Positions 32,483-42,789 of a DNA stretch of 64,000 bases are shown piece after piece. The stretch is taken from positions 1-64,000 of the forward strand of contig JAUCBJ010007253.1 of NCBI GenBank assembly GCA_032718475.1, in the 5' to 3' direction. Each line of letters starts with the position of its first letter. Positions within the stretch are counted from its first letter, which is position 1. A model generated the notes under the pieces. That model worked only from the letters and a program-made list of their open reading frames with translations. It did no database searches and was not told where the DNA came from. Both the position numbers and the translations under genes were made by a program. The DNA comes from Nemertoderma westbladi (taxonomy: Eukaryota > Xenacoelomorpha > Nemertodermatida > Nemertodermatidae).

Positions 32483-33031
32483 TGCCGCTCTCAATGAGAA
32501 ATCACATTAAATATATTAATTTTTATTTAAATAAAAAATAATTATTTTATTTAACTCTAAACGTTTATAACAGTTATATAATATGTTTAATGTTTATACA
32601 TTTATTTTCAATAGTTCTGAATTCTTCCAAGTTCTCTTTGTTTATGACTTTGTGTCATTTTAGAAATAATAATTATATAATATTTTATTGAATTCAACCA
32701 ATTGGATTTTATTGATTGTAATTTATATTAGTTATTACTAACTATGTTATGTGTTATTATCCAGATGTTCAGTAAATGTTTGGCTTCCAACACTCACGGT
32801 GATGGAACCGGTTGCGATAACATGACATGTCAGATAATTCTCTTTAGAGATTATCCTACACCCAAAGTTGCGGGCGAGAATGGCTCTAATAAACGACCGA
32901 GGTATGTCAGATCGGGTTATAGTGTTGTGTTGTATCGCTAAAGAGTTTCATATTTATTTACACCATCTCACTTAATGTAATTTTGTTATAATTAACTTTT
33001 TTGTAGCAAGTCAAGTAAAATTTACAAGTAA
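13776..33031 (+). CDS. PPM1G: PPM1G, metal-dependent Ser/Thr protein phosphatase (PP2C family), ten coding exons
   Basis: Exons: 13776-14015, 14264-14408, 14810-15022, 24660-24782, 25167-25510, 26137-26371, 29496-29625, 29747-29849, 32765-32901, 33007-33031. All introns are GT-AG, the phases agree and the total is 1,695 bp (564 codons plus stop), close to human PPM1G (546). Start MGAYL at 13776 fits the family; an in-frame ATG at 13764 adds four residues. Exon 1 has the MED and VFDGHGG metal-binding motifs. Exon 5 encodes the long acidic Asp/Glu/Ser stretch that splits the PP2C domain in this subfamily. Exon 6 has [13 protein letters not shown] and DHKPED. Exons 7-8 join at ACDGIWNVM. Exon 9 has [10 protein letters not shown] with the last metal aspartate. 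The C-terminus is basic, as in the nuclear family members. Family role: nuclear Mn/Mg-dependent phosphatase acting on splicing factors and histones. Intron 3 is 9.6 kb of mostly satellite. Confidence 0.95.
15085..15175 (-). mobile_element. tRNA-like SINE fragment in PPM1G intron 3
   Basis: On the reverse strand the segment ends in AGCGCTGGTTCAACCCCCGG, containing a pol III B-box-like GGTTCAACCCC, preceded by GGTTAGCGCTACTGATGAGG in the A-box area. Related ends with the same AGCGCTGGTTCAACCCC word occur at 26461-26665. The middle holds a hammerhead-like core, listed separately. Confidence 0.6.
15121..15162 (-). ncRNA. Hammerhead ribozyme-like motif (type I, very short stem III)
   Basis: Read on the reverse strand: CTGATGA (15156-15150), a perfect 5-bp stem II GGCCT-GAT-AGGCC (15149-15137), GAAA (15136-15133), a mini stem III ACG-TA-CGT (15133-15126), an NUH triplet GUA with predicted cleavage between 15125 and 15124, and a 4-bp stem I TAGC (15124-15121) paired with GCTA (15160-15157). 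All invariant core bases of the hammerhead are present. Similar type I motifs with tiny stem III are known in Penelope-like elements and retrozymes. Activity is not shown by sequence. Confidence 0.6.
15696..24568 (+). repeat. 8.9-kb satellite of a 17-bp unit (GATCTATCTATGTGTCC) in PPM1G intron 3
   Basis: About 520 head-to-tail copies. From 15696 to about 22160 I see only one departure, a one-base deletion near 16372. From 22160 to 24568 variants accumulate (GATATGTC, GATATATC, GATCTTTC, GATGTGTC and unit-length changes). Because 17 is not a multiple of three and the unit has no stop in any phase, all three forward frames stay open for almost the whole array and spell the same 17-residue peptide repeat. 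This is not evidence of coding. Reverse frames contain TAG in each unit. Confidence 0.97.
25049..25116 (+). mobile_element. tRNA-derived SINE head in PPM1G intron 4
   Basis: A-box-like TGGCATGGTGG is followed about 40 bases later by the B-box GGGTTCGATCCC, the pol III promoter spacing of a tRNA or tRNA-derived SINE. The acceptor stem does not pair cleanly, so this is a SINE or tRNA pseudogene rather than a working tRNA. Confidence 0.6.
25511..26136 (+). other. PPM1G intron 5
   Basis: It is 626 bases with a GTGAGT donor and TTACTTAG acceptor. No ORF or recognisable repeat is visible. A short CTTTATTGACCGCACTTTTG / GCGGACAATAAAGGG inverted repeat lies near 25975-26010. Confidence 0.6.
26461..26680. 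mobile_element. Head-to-head pair of tRNA-like SINE ends (palindromic) in PPM1G intron 6
   Basis: The left end reads GGGGTTGAACCAGCGCTATA (26474-26493); the right end at about 26648-26665 is its near complement, CAGCGCTGGTTCAACCCC. Both carry a B-box pointing outward, and each is followed by a TGACG word. The central 150 bases differ. The same end word occurs in intron 3 at 15100-15120. Confidence 0.65.
26728..27729 (+). repeat. 1-kb dispersed repeat, copy A, in PPM1G intron 6
   Basis: It matches the reverse complement of 59403-60431 over its whole length, from CCAGTAAGCAACCGAGGG to GTCTGATTTCACCGGT, with scattered substitutions and different lengths of an internal TAG/GAGA microsatellite. 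Flanks differ, so these are real element limits. There is no coding frame and no clear terminal inverted repeat. An internal hairpin (CTACATTGT...ACAATGTAG) lies around 27292-27328. The superfamily is unknown. Confidence 0.85.
27955..28890 (+). repeat. 465-bp tandem duplication in PPM1G intron 6
   Basis: The block starting CATAC.GTGAACTC at 27963 recurs at 28428 (period 465) with many shared words, such as TTTTCTGATC.CGGCCTGATC and GAAGTCGATTCGTAAAAAA. A degenerate third start is near 28877. GATC-centred palindromes are frequent. The rest of the intron (28890-29495) holds nothing recognisable. Confidence 0.75.
30093..30466 (+). repeat. 18-bp minisatellite (AGCAGCAGTAAGTGTAAG) in PPM1G intron 8
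   Basis: About 21 nearly perfect copies. Every unit contains CAGTAAGTG, a close match to a 5' splice-site consensus. The unit length is a multiple of three, so Ser/Lys/Cys and Leu/His repeat peptides can be read on the two strands; these are translation artefacts. The array lies about 240 bases after exon 8. Confidence 0.95.
30500..32764 (+). other. Rest of PPM1G intron 8, with a 27-base C run
   Basis: No coding frame is supported. Two matching boxes with GGATCCGG / CCGGATCC near 30738-30755 and 30911-30925 form a widely spaced inverted repeat (AAAACGCGGATCCGGAT against ATCCGGATCCGCGTTTTA). A region at 31770-32480 is rich in AAAAAGGC/GCCTTTTT words. A mononucleotide run of 27 C lies at 32452-32478. 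Confidence 0.6.
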
Positions 33032-33035
33032 TAAA
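33030..33035 (+). terminator. Polyadenylation signal AATAAA overlapping the PPM1G stop
   Basis: The TAA stop (33029-33031) is read into TAATAAA, giving AATAAA at 33030-33035. Another AATAAA lies near 33099. The first is so close to the stop that a very short 3' UTR would result; the later one may be used instead. Confidence 0.4.
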
Positions 33036-34425
33036 AGTGATTTTCCCCAACCGACACCCCTTCTGGCAGTTAGACCGCCGAACCGACACAACTTTTGGCT
33101 AATAAAAGTCGGTCAATTTCTAATGCCATTATAAACATAAAGTTTCACTTTCTGGGAAACTTTGCCGTGAAATGTGGGGATAAATACTTTGTTCCTGTTA
33201 ATAATGGCAAAGTAATTTAATATCAAACAATTAATTAATATGAAACTATCATCTTCCCGTTAGACGCCGAGATTTCTGTCATCCGCGCGACCTCGGTCAG
33301 ACCTCTGAGTCGTAGGACAAAGTAGCAGCTAACTTCCTGCGTCCTATCGATCCCACCCCTGTTTGGACACCGATAGTAACCTGGGGTTTGCACTATTGCC
33401 AAGTTTTCTAATAGCGTGAAGCCGCACCAAGTATTTTACGACTTTATTCGACCAAAACCTTTTCAGAAAAGGGTCTGGTTTTCTGGAAAGGGTTGAGGAA
33501 GTCCGTAAATAACAAGTCATTGAAGGACCGTGTTCTATTGCTAGCTATTTTCAAGCCCGTCTTCTCGACCGAGAAACCAAAACAGTAAACGAAGTGTATT
33601 AGAACTTGGAACTATATTTTGATATACAAAAAGCCGTTTGAGCTTTATCGTGCTGAAGACACGAGTAATCCTTTACAAGCTCATTGCTACATTATTATAT
33701 TTAAATTATTAATTAGAATTAGAATTATATAACTTTAGTATTCTCATAAGTATCACACTATACAGTATCACACTCCACTTGTTCCATCTGAATTCCACTA
33801 CCGGCTTAAAATCACAAAAAGTGGCCAAAAAAATTATTTTTTTTGTAAAAAAAAAAAGTTTCCCAAAGTATGTAATATTATATATCACCAGAAAGCTCTT
33901 GATGCACTGAATTCAATGGTGGTAATTTCCCAATAGCCCCGACCTCATGGTAACAAATAATTGAGAAAAACAGATGTCCATTCCTGTAACACTTGTCCCA
34001 CAATGTAACGCCCGAAATCAGCCAATCAGAGCCCTTGAATGGTGATTTCCGATGCCTGTAACAATTTGTCCCACCATGTAACACCAGTTGTAATTACATT
34101 GAAATGTTAAATTAACCTAGATTTCGTCTCTGAGTGGGAGCTATGCAGCCATTCCTGATCCCAGTAACACATCCCAATTAAGCATATTTGAAAATATAAT
34201 CAATCATAATAAATCTTTATGGTCCCCATTTCTGGAAAAATTATAAAATATTATAGTTTATCAAATAAACATAAAGAGTTTATTAAAACATTTTAACCAC
34301 TTAAGGTACTTTAGTGACGATTTATATGAAAATTCACAAAAGTATGACGAGTTTATTACTGAGTTTATAACTGTATATCACTATGGCTGAGCAGTTAGTC
34401 AAAACCTATAAATTGTTCATCAGTT
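33036..34425. other. Intergenic stretch without recognisable features
   Basis: It is AT-rich with no convincing ORF, tandem repeat or element end. The words TGTCCCACAATGTAACGCC and TGTCCCACCATGTAACACC recur near 33990 and 34070, hinting at a degenerate short duplication. Confidence 0.5.
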
Positions 34426-35375
34426 TCATCTCCACCCTCCACAGAACCTCCTGTACTCCCCACTCCATCTTCTACACCCTCCATAGATTCTCCTGTATTC
34501 CAAACGTTATCTTGTATAGCCGCCACGGATCTTCCCATACCCCCCACTCCTTCAAAACCTGTAAATTGTTCATTATCACTTTCATCCCCACCCTCCACAG
34601 ATCCACCTGTACCTTCCACTCCAACTTCCCCACCCTCCTCAGATCCTCCTGTACTTCTCACCCTGTCTCCCACACCCTACACAGATCCTCCTGTACTTCC
34701 CACTCCGTCTCCCACACCCTCCACATATCCTCCTGTACTTCTCACCCTGTCTCCCACACCCTCCACAGATCCTCCTGTACTTCTCACCCTGTCTCCCACA
34801 CCCTCCACAGATCCTCCTGTACTTCTCACCCTGTCTCCCACACCCTCCACAGATCCTCCTGTACTTCCCACTCCGTCTCCCACACCCTCCACATATCCTC
34901 CTGTACTTCTCACCCTGTCTCCCACACCCTCCACAGATCCTCCTGTACTTCTCACCCTGTCTCCCACACCCTCCACAGATCCTCCTGTACTTCTCACTCT
35001 GTCTCCCACACCCTCCACAGATCCTCCTGTACTTTTCACCCTGTCTCCCACACCCTCCACAGATCCTCCTGTACTTCTCACCCTGTCTCCCACACCCTCC
35101 ACAGATCCTCCCATAGCTCCCACTCCGTCTCCCACACCCTCCACAGATCATCCTGTACTTCCCACTCCGTCTCCCACACCCGCCACAGATCCTCCTGTAC
35201 TTCCCACTCCGTCTCCCACACCCTCCACAGATCCTCCTGTACCTTTCACCCTGTCTCCCACACCCTCCACAGATCCTCCTGTACTTTCACCCTGTCTCCC
35301 ACACCCTCCACAGATCCTCCTGTACTTTTCACCCTGTCTCCCACACCCTCCACAGATCCTCCCATTCTCCTCTCG
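34426..35375 (+). repeat. 42-bp pyrimidine-rich minisatellite
   Basis: The unit consists of CCTCCTGTACTTCTCACCCT followed by GTCTCCCACACCCTCCACAGAT, about 18 clear copies from 34620 to 35375 plus degenerate ones from 34426. The unit is 14 codons long and lacks stops in several frames on both strands, so ORFs of 339 (+), 170 and 155 (-) codons appear. The + frame starts with ATG at 34383. No family resemblance or splice context supports a real protein. Confidence 0.9.
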
Positions 35376-35399
35376 CACCTCTACCCACTGCTCTCGCAC

Positions 35400-35575
35400 T
35401 AACTACTCCTCTCGCTCCTCCAACTGCTCCCCTTCCACATCTACCTTTTCCCCTCGCACCTCCAACTGCTCCCCTTGCACCTCTACCTTTTCCCCTCACA
35501 CCTCTAACTGCTCCCCTTGCACCTCTATTTTTTCCCTCCCACCTCTAACTGCTCCCCTCACGGAGCTCCCAATCA
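35400..35575 (+). repeat. Degenerate 45-bp pyrimidine-rich repeat adjoining the 42-bp array
   Basis: About four copies of a unit with CACCTCTAACTGCTCCCCTT and CACCTCTACCTTTTCCCCT. It is the same base composition as the array to its left and may be an older, diverged part of it. Confidence 0.75.
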
Positions 35576-35599
35576 CCCTCTCCCAATCGCAGAAGATAG

Positions 35600-38500
35600 A
35601 TCTAAGATGGACCGCATTCCATATAAGACAGATCACTATTATTAGTCCTATTTTTATTTATTATCAGTATCTTGAGACCGGAACGGCGGCAAGCTGATGT
35701 CTAATAAGTAATGAAATGTGGTCTCTATTCTATACCGTAGTCACATAGTGTCTGTATCAGTGTCTTATAACTGGTTCTGGTTAGGATTAGTTTGTTTAGT
35801 AGTCAATAGTAAACTCTATGCACTGCGCAGATCTGTAGATCCAATAACTTCGAATCAAACGCAATAAAGAGGCAGCACTGATACTGTTACCGGTACTACT
35901 GTAGGTAGGTAAGTACCAATTCACAGTTAATACTGCTGTTATGTGTGCATGACCTACAGTCTTATCAATATTATGAAGTCTGCACTACTAAAGTGTTACA
36001 GGTGAGACATGTCTTACTCTGTAGCCCAAAATTATTCGATTTACATGTTACATGTGGGACGTCCCGCCCTGTAACGATTTTTTGTGTTACAGGCTTTTGT
36101 TACAGGTGGGACAAAGCTCATGCTGATAAATGTAAAAGCAACTAAAGTCTATTCCATAGTCAATTGTTGCCACAAATGATTACTCACGCAAAAGACCAAG
36201 AACTTGGCTATCTTCTGATATTTGAATCTTCATATCAAGTTTGTTAGAACTGATTCTAGAGCATGGTAAAGCAGTGCACTTGGTGGGATAAATATTTTTC
36301 CATTTGACGCAACACCGCCGCGGCCGCTATGAGGGAGGTGAATACCGCGGCCGCTCCTAAAGCCGCAGGCCATCGCTAACTATATAGGTTAACTTGGGAT
36401 TCTGGGGGACTTTTCGATGAATGAACTGACCAAATTTTTTTATTTTCTCACCAGGGGAGCGGCTCGGAATTCTAACATATTAGCAACTCTAACATTATTA
36501 AATCTAACCCTTCGACGGACACGGCGGACAAAAAACCGTCATTTTTTCGACAATTTTAAAATTTTTTTGAAAGGCGCTCTACAGTGGCTCGAAAAAACCC
36601 TAGGTTATTGCTTAGCCGACGCCGGGATACGATAGAAGGGATTAATTAGTGAATTCGTTTTTTTTTCAAAAAAGATTACCACGCCTTTTTTCCGAAAATG
36701 TCCGTCAAAGTTGAAAAAACGGACAAAATGACTTTGCGGGATCCGCTATAACTCGGCTAATATTAATCGTACGGGGACGAAAGTAACGCGGTTGGAAAGG
36801 GAAAGAGTGGTACTACCTTCGTATCGAATGGGGGTAAGATATTTATTAAAATTTCGGGTGGAAAAAGGGGCTGTAAATTTGTACGTTTTTGTCCGTCTTT
36901 TTTGGAAAACTTATTTCCGAAATGTTTAATTCGACAACGCGGGTAGGAATCCACTAATTCTGTTAGGAAACTCGTAGAAGACCATTGGGGCTACGTTCCT
37001 ATCGAATGGGGGTACAAAAAATATGTCGGCAATAGGGGCCAAAAAGGGCCAGAATTTGTAAAGTAGTTTTTATCGAATATTTTTTTATTTTTAACTTTAG
37101 TTGGTTAAGGTACATTCTATACAGTCAATATCCATACGGGGAATTCAAATATGCTATCGGTTTTGCTCCAAGGATGATATTAAAAAAATGAGGGCCAAAA
37201 TTATAATTTCGCGCTTCAAACTTGCTTCGCGGGAAATCGTCTAGCTCGAAAACTACTTAACTTACGGGAGATTTGTTTACACAGACTTATAGTGCGTTAA
37301 ATTATCTATCTAACAGCGTTAATCACAGCGCCGGAGGTATTATAAAACTGGAGCGGCAGGAGATCGTGTGAAATATAATATTTATAAAAAGGGACGAAAA
37401 ATTTTTTTTTTAACAAATCGCTATTCCATTATAATTTAACGTATTGCGCCAAAAGTACCTGTAAAAAGTATCAAATTAACTCCGCTATCTTTTATCTTAA
37501 CATATATAATTAAAATTACGAATTTTTAGGATCGAAAAATATCGCGTTATTTTGGCCCTTTATTTTAATTTTTTTGGGGCCAATAATAACCCCTTCTCAA
37601 AAGATTAAGAAAAAAATTACGGCAAAGAATATACCAATTTTATTGAATTTGGACCACCAGAACCGAAGTTAGAGCGATTTTAGTGAAAAAATAAAAATAA
37701 TTTTTTTTGCAAAAAAATTAAGAATGGTCAGGTCAATATTGGATTTCGAACCCGCGAACTTCGGTTTCATTAACGTGATTGATAACCACTAGACTATGTG
37801 ACCAAGAGAATTTGAAATTTTCGAGTGACTATTTTTAAACATAAATAACTTCGGTTCTACAGGGCCGTTTAATCTGAAACTTTTTTCATTGGATAGAGGA
37901 TAGATTGTAGTGTGTGAAATAGGATAAAACTTGGGAAAAGACTTATGTGCACTTAGTGCAAAATGCACTTAAATAGTGAACATTTTTTCGATATTTCGAA
38001 CACTATTATTTCCAGTTCTATTCATCGTAGAATGTTATTTTTTGGATTAAAATGTAGTTTGGAATGATTTCTAACTATAATCGTAACATTTGTTTAACTT
38101 TTTATGACTATAAAGTTACTTAAAATGTCCATGAATATGGTCCAAAATCGCAAATCCAGATTTATTAAATTGGATTTTTGACACTTTTAGCGACTGACAC
38201 TTGATCATACACCATCGTACTGTAGATCGGTAGAGGATAAACATAAGTTTGTTAAATAAGAGCCAACATTACGATCTGCTAAAGTGCATTTGTACAAATA
38301 AGTGTGCAAAAGTGCAAATTTTTTAATAAGGTCAAATTATATAGTATTGGGTTATTTTCTTTGCAGATACTTTATTTTCATATTAATATGTTGTTTGAAC
38401 CTTCCTGAGCGCATTAGGGGATATGCGTACAAATAACCGGCCCTTATGAGGCTTCGATTGGGTAAATTAATAAAACATAAGGTTGTATAGTATAATATTC

Positions 38501-40246
38501 TAAAAACCAGTGTGATATTAAATGCACTTTAAATAATAAATAGAAATCAAATAACAATTGGACCACACAATTAAAAACTCGCACAATTTTGTACTTATTA
38601 TATCGCTTCAAATTAATTTAACAGTGGATATTTGGGGAAAGGGAGAAGTTACAGTGTGCATTCGGGGGAAGTTTGGTGAACTGCATTTATGCAGTGAATC
38701 CAAACTCCCCCTTTGAGATATCATATACTTAAGACATGCTAGGGTGATGGGGAAATATTTGTTACTGTCACACTTTGCTTCCATTTATCCTATCCTTTAT
38801 TATTACCCCAGTCAGATAAGAGATAATAAATCAGTAAAAACTAAACTAAACTGTCTTTCATGCAAACAAATTTCTAATTAAAGACGGGTGAATGACCATG
38901 ACCATGGAAATAATTTTAAATATAATTGTATATCAACTATTTGGGGAGGCTTCCAAGTTAAACCCGAAAACAATTATTTTGTTACATAGTAAATAACGTT
39001 GTATGTTCTTCTTCCTCTCATAATAAAATATAAATGAAATATCTCAGATCGCTATGCCCTGTAACATTTCACAACCAAAATATTTAAGTGTGAAAAGTGT
39101 AGGCCTACCACACTCCGCCCAAACAACCGCAAACGCATAGCCAACAAATTTAACAAAAGGTTACATACATGTTGGGTTCATGACGAGATGAGTGAAAATT
39201 GATCGCGTAATATAAAGTAAAAAATTAAGAGACGGGCTGGCTCTCCTCCACTTTCTTACCCAATGGATATGTTGTTGTAATAATCTAATATTGGGGCGGC
39301 TTTCTCTCGGTGTTACACATGGGACAATCCTAATTGACATAATCGACTCTCACGTATAAAACCAGCCATATCTCTGGTTGTGTTTAGTATTTTTTCGTAA
39401 AATCTGGAACATTCCACTTCTTGAAGATTTTCCTTTCAAATAAGAATTTAGTTTATAGAATCCCAATAAAATCCTTTTGGTGAATTCAGGTGTTACCGTT
39501 TGGGACAAGTAATTGTCAAAAATAGGGGTATATTATCTATTGTTTTATTTAAATATGATATCAATAAGACAATTTGGGAGTTATTCCATTGCATTCCTCT
39601 ATTATTTCGCTTTAAAATGAGCTATAACTTGTTGAAATACACCCAGTAGATGTCAAAATACATCCCCCAGAATACAATCAACTTTTTTGGACAATTGAAA
39701 AACCTGCATTTTTTAGTACTAAAAGGTCTGTAAAATCTTTCAAAGTCGGAGTGGCAGTATGATTTTTTGTGCATCTGTTGGACCATAAAATTATCTTCAA
39801 AAATATATATAACTTTACTAGGTTCCAAAAAAAATTTCATTCTAAAATTAAGTCGAATCGTGTGGGAAACGTTTTTGGCCACTTTTTGTGAGTTTGGGCC
39901 TACCATCATTATTCAATTTTTTCAATTTTAAATTACTGGTACATTAGTAAATATAAGTTTTATTTACAATTAGCGATACAATTAATCTTTTTCACGATTA
40001 ATCGTGAAATTTATACTAATGAAAATTAATCGTACGATTGAGATTAATCGTGAGTTTTTTTTCACACTCGCCCAGAACATAATAAATATCAGCTGTGTTT
40101 GTGGCGGAAATTCCAAGTTCAGGTTCAATTACATTGTAAAGAAGACCTATTGAGCTGTAAAGAGTCATTAATTCGCCAGTGGATGTGATTTTGTAATGCG
40201 ATATACGTTGTATTCTATAGATAATAACTTTTGAATACAATTTACA
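35600..40246. other. Repeat-poor intergenic DNA
   Basis: No convincing coding frame. Noted items are two GCGGCCGC palindromes within 40 bases (36318 and 36351 areas), a tRNA-like segment at 37735-37807 and ATTAATCGT-type short inverted words near 39985-40055. Otherwise I see only AT-rich DNA with A/T runs. Confidence 0.5.
37735..37807 (-). pseudogene. tRNA-like sequence (tRNA pseudogene or SINE head)
   Basis: On the reverse strand it begins GGTCACATAGTCTAGTGGTT (A-box TAGTCTAGTGG), has a B-box-like GGGTTCGAAATCC with one extra base, and ends TTGACC, pairing with the 5' GGTCA. The anticodon stem does not pair, so a functional tRNA is unlikely. The head resembles tRNA-Glu/Asp-type sequences. 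Confidence 0.55.
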
Positions 40247-40814
40247 CCCAGTTAGTTAGTGGGGTCCCCTACCCCAGTTAGTGGGGCCCCCTACCCCAGT
40301 TAGTGGGGTCCCCCTACCCCAGTTAGTGGGGTCCCCTACCCCAGTTAGTGGGATCCCCTACCCCAGTTAGTGGGGTCCCCTACCCCAGTTAGTGGGGTCC
40401 CCTACCCCAGTTAATGGAGTCCCCTACCCCAGTTAAGGGGGGCCCCCTACCCCAGTTAGGGGGTCCCCTACCCCAGTTAGTGGGATCCCCTACCCCAGTT
40501 AGTGGGGTCCCCTACCCCAGTTAGTGGGGTCCCCTACCCCAGTTAATGGAGTCCCCTACCCCAGTTAAGGGGGGCCCCCTACCCCAGTTAGGGGGGCCCC
40601 CTACCCCAGTTAGTGGGGCCCCCTACCCCAGTTAGTGGGGTCCCCTACCCCAGTTAGTGGGGTCCCCTACCCCAGTTAGTGGGGTCCCCTACCCCAGTTA
40701 GTGGGGTCCCCTACCCCAGTTAGTGGGGTCCCCTACCCCAGTTAGTGGGGTCCCCCTACCCCAGTTAGTGGGGTCCCCCTACCCCAGTTATTGGGGTCCC
40801 CTACCCCAGTTAGT
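40247..40814 (+). repeat. 22-bp minisatellite with hairpin-forming unit (GTTAGTGGGGTCCCCTACCCCA)
   Basis: About 25 copies of 22 to 23 bases. Each unit can fold on itself (TGGGG with CCCCA, or GGGG-T-CCCC). Variants: GGGATCCCC, GGGGCCCCC, AATGGAGTCC. A subset is duplicated as a block (the AATGGAGTCC/AAGGGGGGCC pair occurs near 40410 and 40550). Confidence 0.93.
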
Positions 40815-41502
40815 TAATGCTATTTTATTCCAATACAGTGCGAGCCAATAGTAATTGTTATGTTTTCAGTTTTCAGTTTGGATCCCTTGATAGGTGAGGA
40901 TGTAATGGTGGTTGCGCTTGAGGTCCGATGGTCGTTAGGTCCTCCGATATTAAGGGCAGGGTGAGGGTTGCATTGACATTATTATTCTAACTAAGAACAA
41001 TAAAAAATTAATCACCTGTAAATTTTAATACAGTTATGCAGGACCTAAAGACGCAGGACCTAACGACCAACGGACATAATGGCTCGTTACCCTAATAGTA
41101 TGCTATCGGTTATTGGCAAAGCAAATAATCACTTCCAGTGCTCGAATCCCCCATTGGCTTTAGTACACTGCACTCACACATAAAAGCTTCAGTATAGTCT
41201 ATTCCATCCAGTTAGACCGCAGTCTCACCCACATGACAAACATAAACTGCTGAATCTGTTTGCCTAAGTTTATAGTGTATCTTTACTAGTTGTTTAGTTT
41301 TGTTGCATGGTGACGGGGTAGAACAGTTAGTACATTACATGTATAGTTACTTATGTGGGGCGAGCCATGAAATTTGCGGTACCCTATCGAACTGACATTG
41401 TTACCGGTGGGCCATTAATTGCAAGTAGTTTTCGTTGTTGTTGTCCCCGCCTTTATGATTTTGACTTGCTTTAACAACATTTAGGTAACTTTGCGAGATT
41501 AA

Positions 41503-42233
41503 GGGGAGTATCACTTCCAGCGGCTGCAAAATTTTCCAACTTTCTGAAAATTTATGAAATGATTTTTCTTCTACTTTTGTGGTTATGTAGAAGGGCTTTT
41601 CAACAAAATAATTTATTGCTTATATTCATGACTCTCTGTATAAAACAACCTTTTTCTCAGTTTGTCGATTTTGACACTTTTCATCAGTAAATTCCCTACT
41701 ACTTTTTTATTTTTCACTCAATGTTTATCAAACATACCAAAATGTGCAGCAGCTTTAGGGCTACGATCGTGAGTATTGGTTTTGTAAAACATGTTCATTT
41801 GAATGTTCTATGATCCATTATGTAACTGCTTCTCTTTGTCTACCTCAAAATATATGATGTCCGAAATATAGCCCAAACATACTAAAACCCTCATAAAATT
41901 TTCAAAAACAATCAGTTTGTGCTAAAATTTTCGCAGAAGATAGCCTACATATCTAGGTTCATTGGGTCAAATTCTTGAACCGAGAACTGTAACTCAGTTG
42001 GTATTTCAGATCCTTCTACATGAGATATTTTTCATAAAAAAGCCTCAAAATTTTTAACACAAATTTTGAAAAAAAACCGACATTCACAAAATGTTCTATA
42101 TTTTTCGAACGAAATGGTTTGCGAAGGTATCCATACTCAGTTTTATAAGTTAAAAAGCACAGATCATTGTATTACAATTTAAGAACAGTAGCTATAGAAA
42201 TAAAAAATAATATATTTGGGGTGATACTCCCCT
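41503..42233. mobile_element. Non-autonomous DNA transposon (MITE) with TTAA flanks
   Basis: Terminal inverted repeats are GGGGAGTATCAC at 41503 and GTGATACTCCCC at 42221-42232. TTAA flanks both sides (41499-41502 and 42234-42237), the target duplication of piggyBac and Kolobok elements. It is 731 bases long with no transposase frame inside. Confidence 0.7.
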
Positions 42234-42319
42234 TTAAAGCTGTTGGAGTGGAAATTTGTAGGCATCACTAGGACCTAAAGTTTGAGTAGCTGAACCTTTA
42301 AATGGAGGCTAATCCGTCT

Positions 42320-42720
42320 GCAGTTCACCTGTCTGCCGCTAGAGCGCGAAATTTCTAAAGTGAAAACATTCTCTCATTCCGTTGTTTATAATATGATAAG
42401 GCTGAACTTTGGCAGATATTTATGTAGTAAACTGCGTATATGTGGGGACGCTGTTCTATCTACAGTTCCAATGTCTGCCGCTAGAAGGCGACAGTGTAAC
42501 TTGCAGCCATTTCATATTTATTGTTTATAATCCTTTCCACCTGATTGGTACCTGGCACTTATTTTCTAGACCTCAGGCTGTGTTTTTGTGATGTCTTAAA
42601 CCGTTTGTTTGAACTGCAGTTACCCAGTCCCCCGCTAGAGGGTAAAAGCAGTCGGGGGAAAGTTGTTCTTATGTTGTTTATAATCACGTGCTGTGAGATG
42701 CGAAGACCACCGTTATATAA
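42320..42720 (+). repeat. Three degenerate copies of a block with CCGCTAGAGGG motif
   Basis: CTGCCGCTAGAGCGCG (42332), CTGCCGCTAGAAGGCG (42475) and CCCCCGCTAGAGGGTA (42631) are each preceded by a CAGTT word and followed within 60 bases by TTGTTTATAAT. The spacing is about 140-155 bases. The CCGCTAGAGGGC word resembles the core of the CTCF binding motif. Confidence 0.55.
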
Positions 42721-42789
42721 TACGTAATGTCTGTTACATCTGAAGTTGCAAATTTAAAGCCAATTGTCGTCTGTTGCGTAGCAATATTT

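Noticed and set aside
36417-36635. 72-codon frame in intergenic DNA
   Set aside because: Short, no family features, non-coding base composition around it.
37735-37807. Functional tRNA gene
   Set aside because: A-box, B-box and part of the acceptor stem are present, but the anticodon stem does not pair and the T-arm has an extra base.
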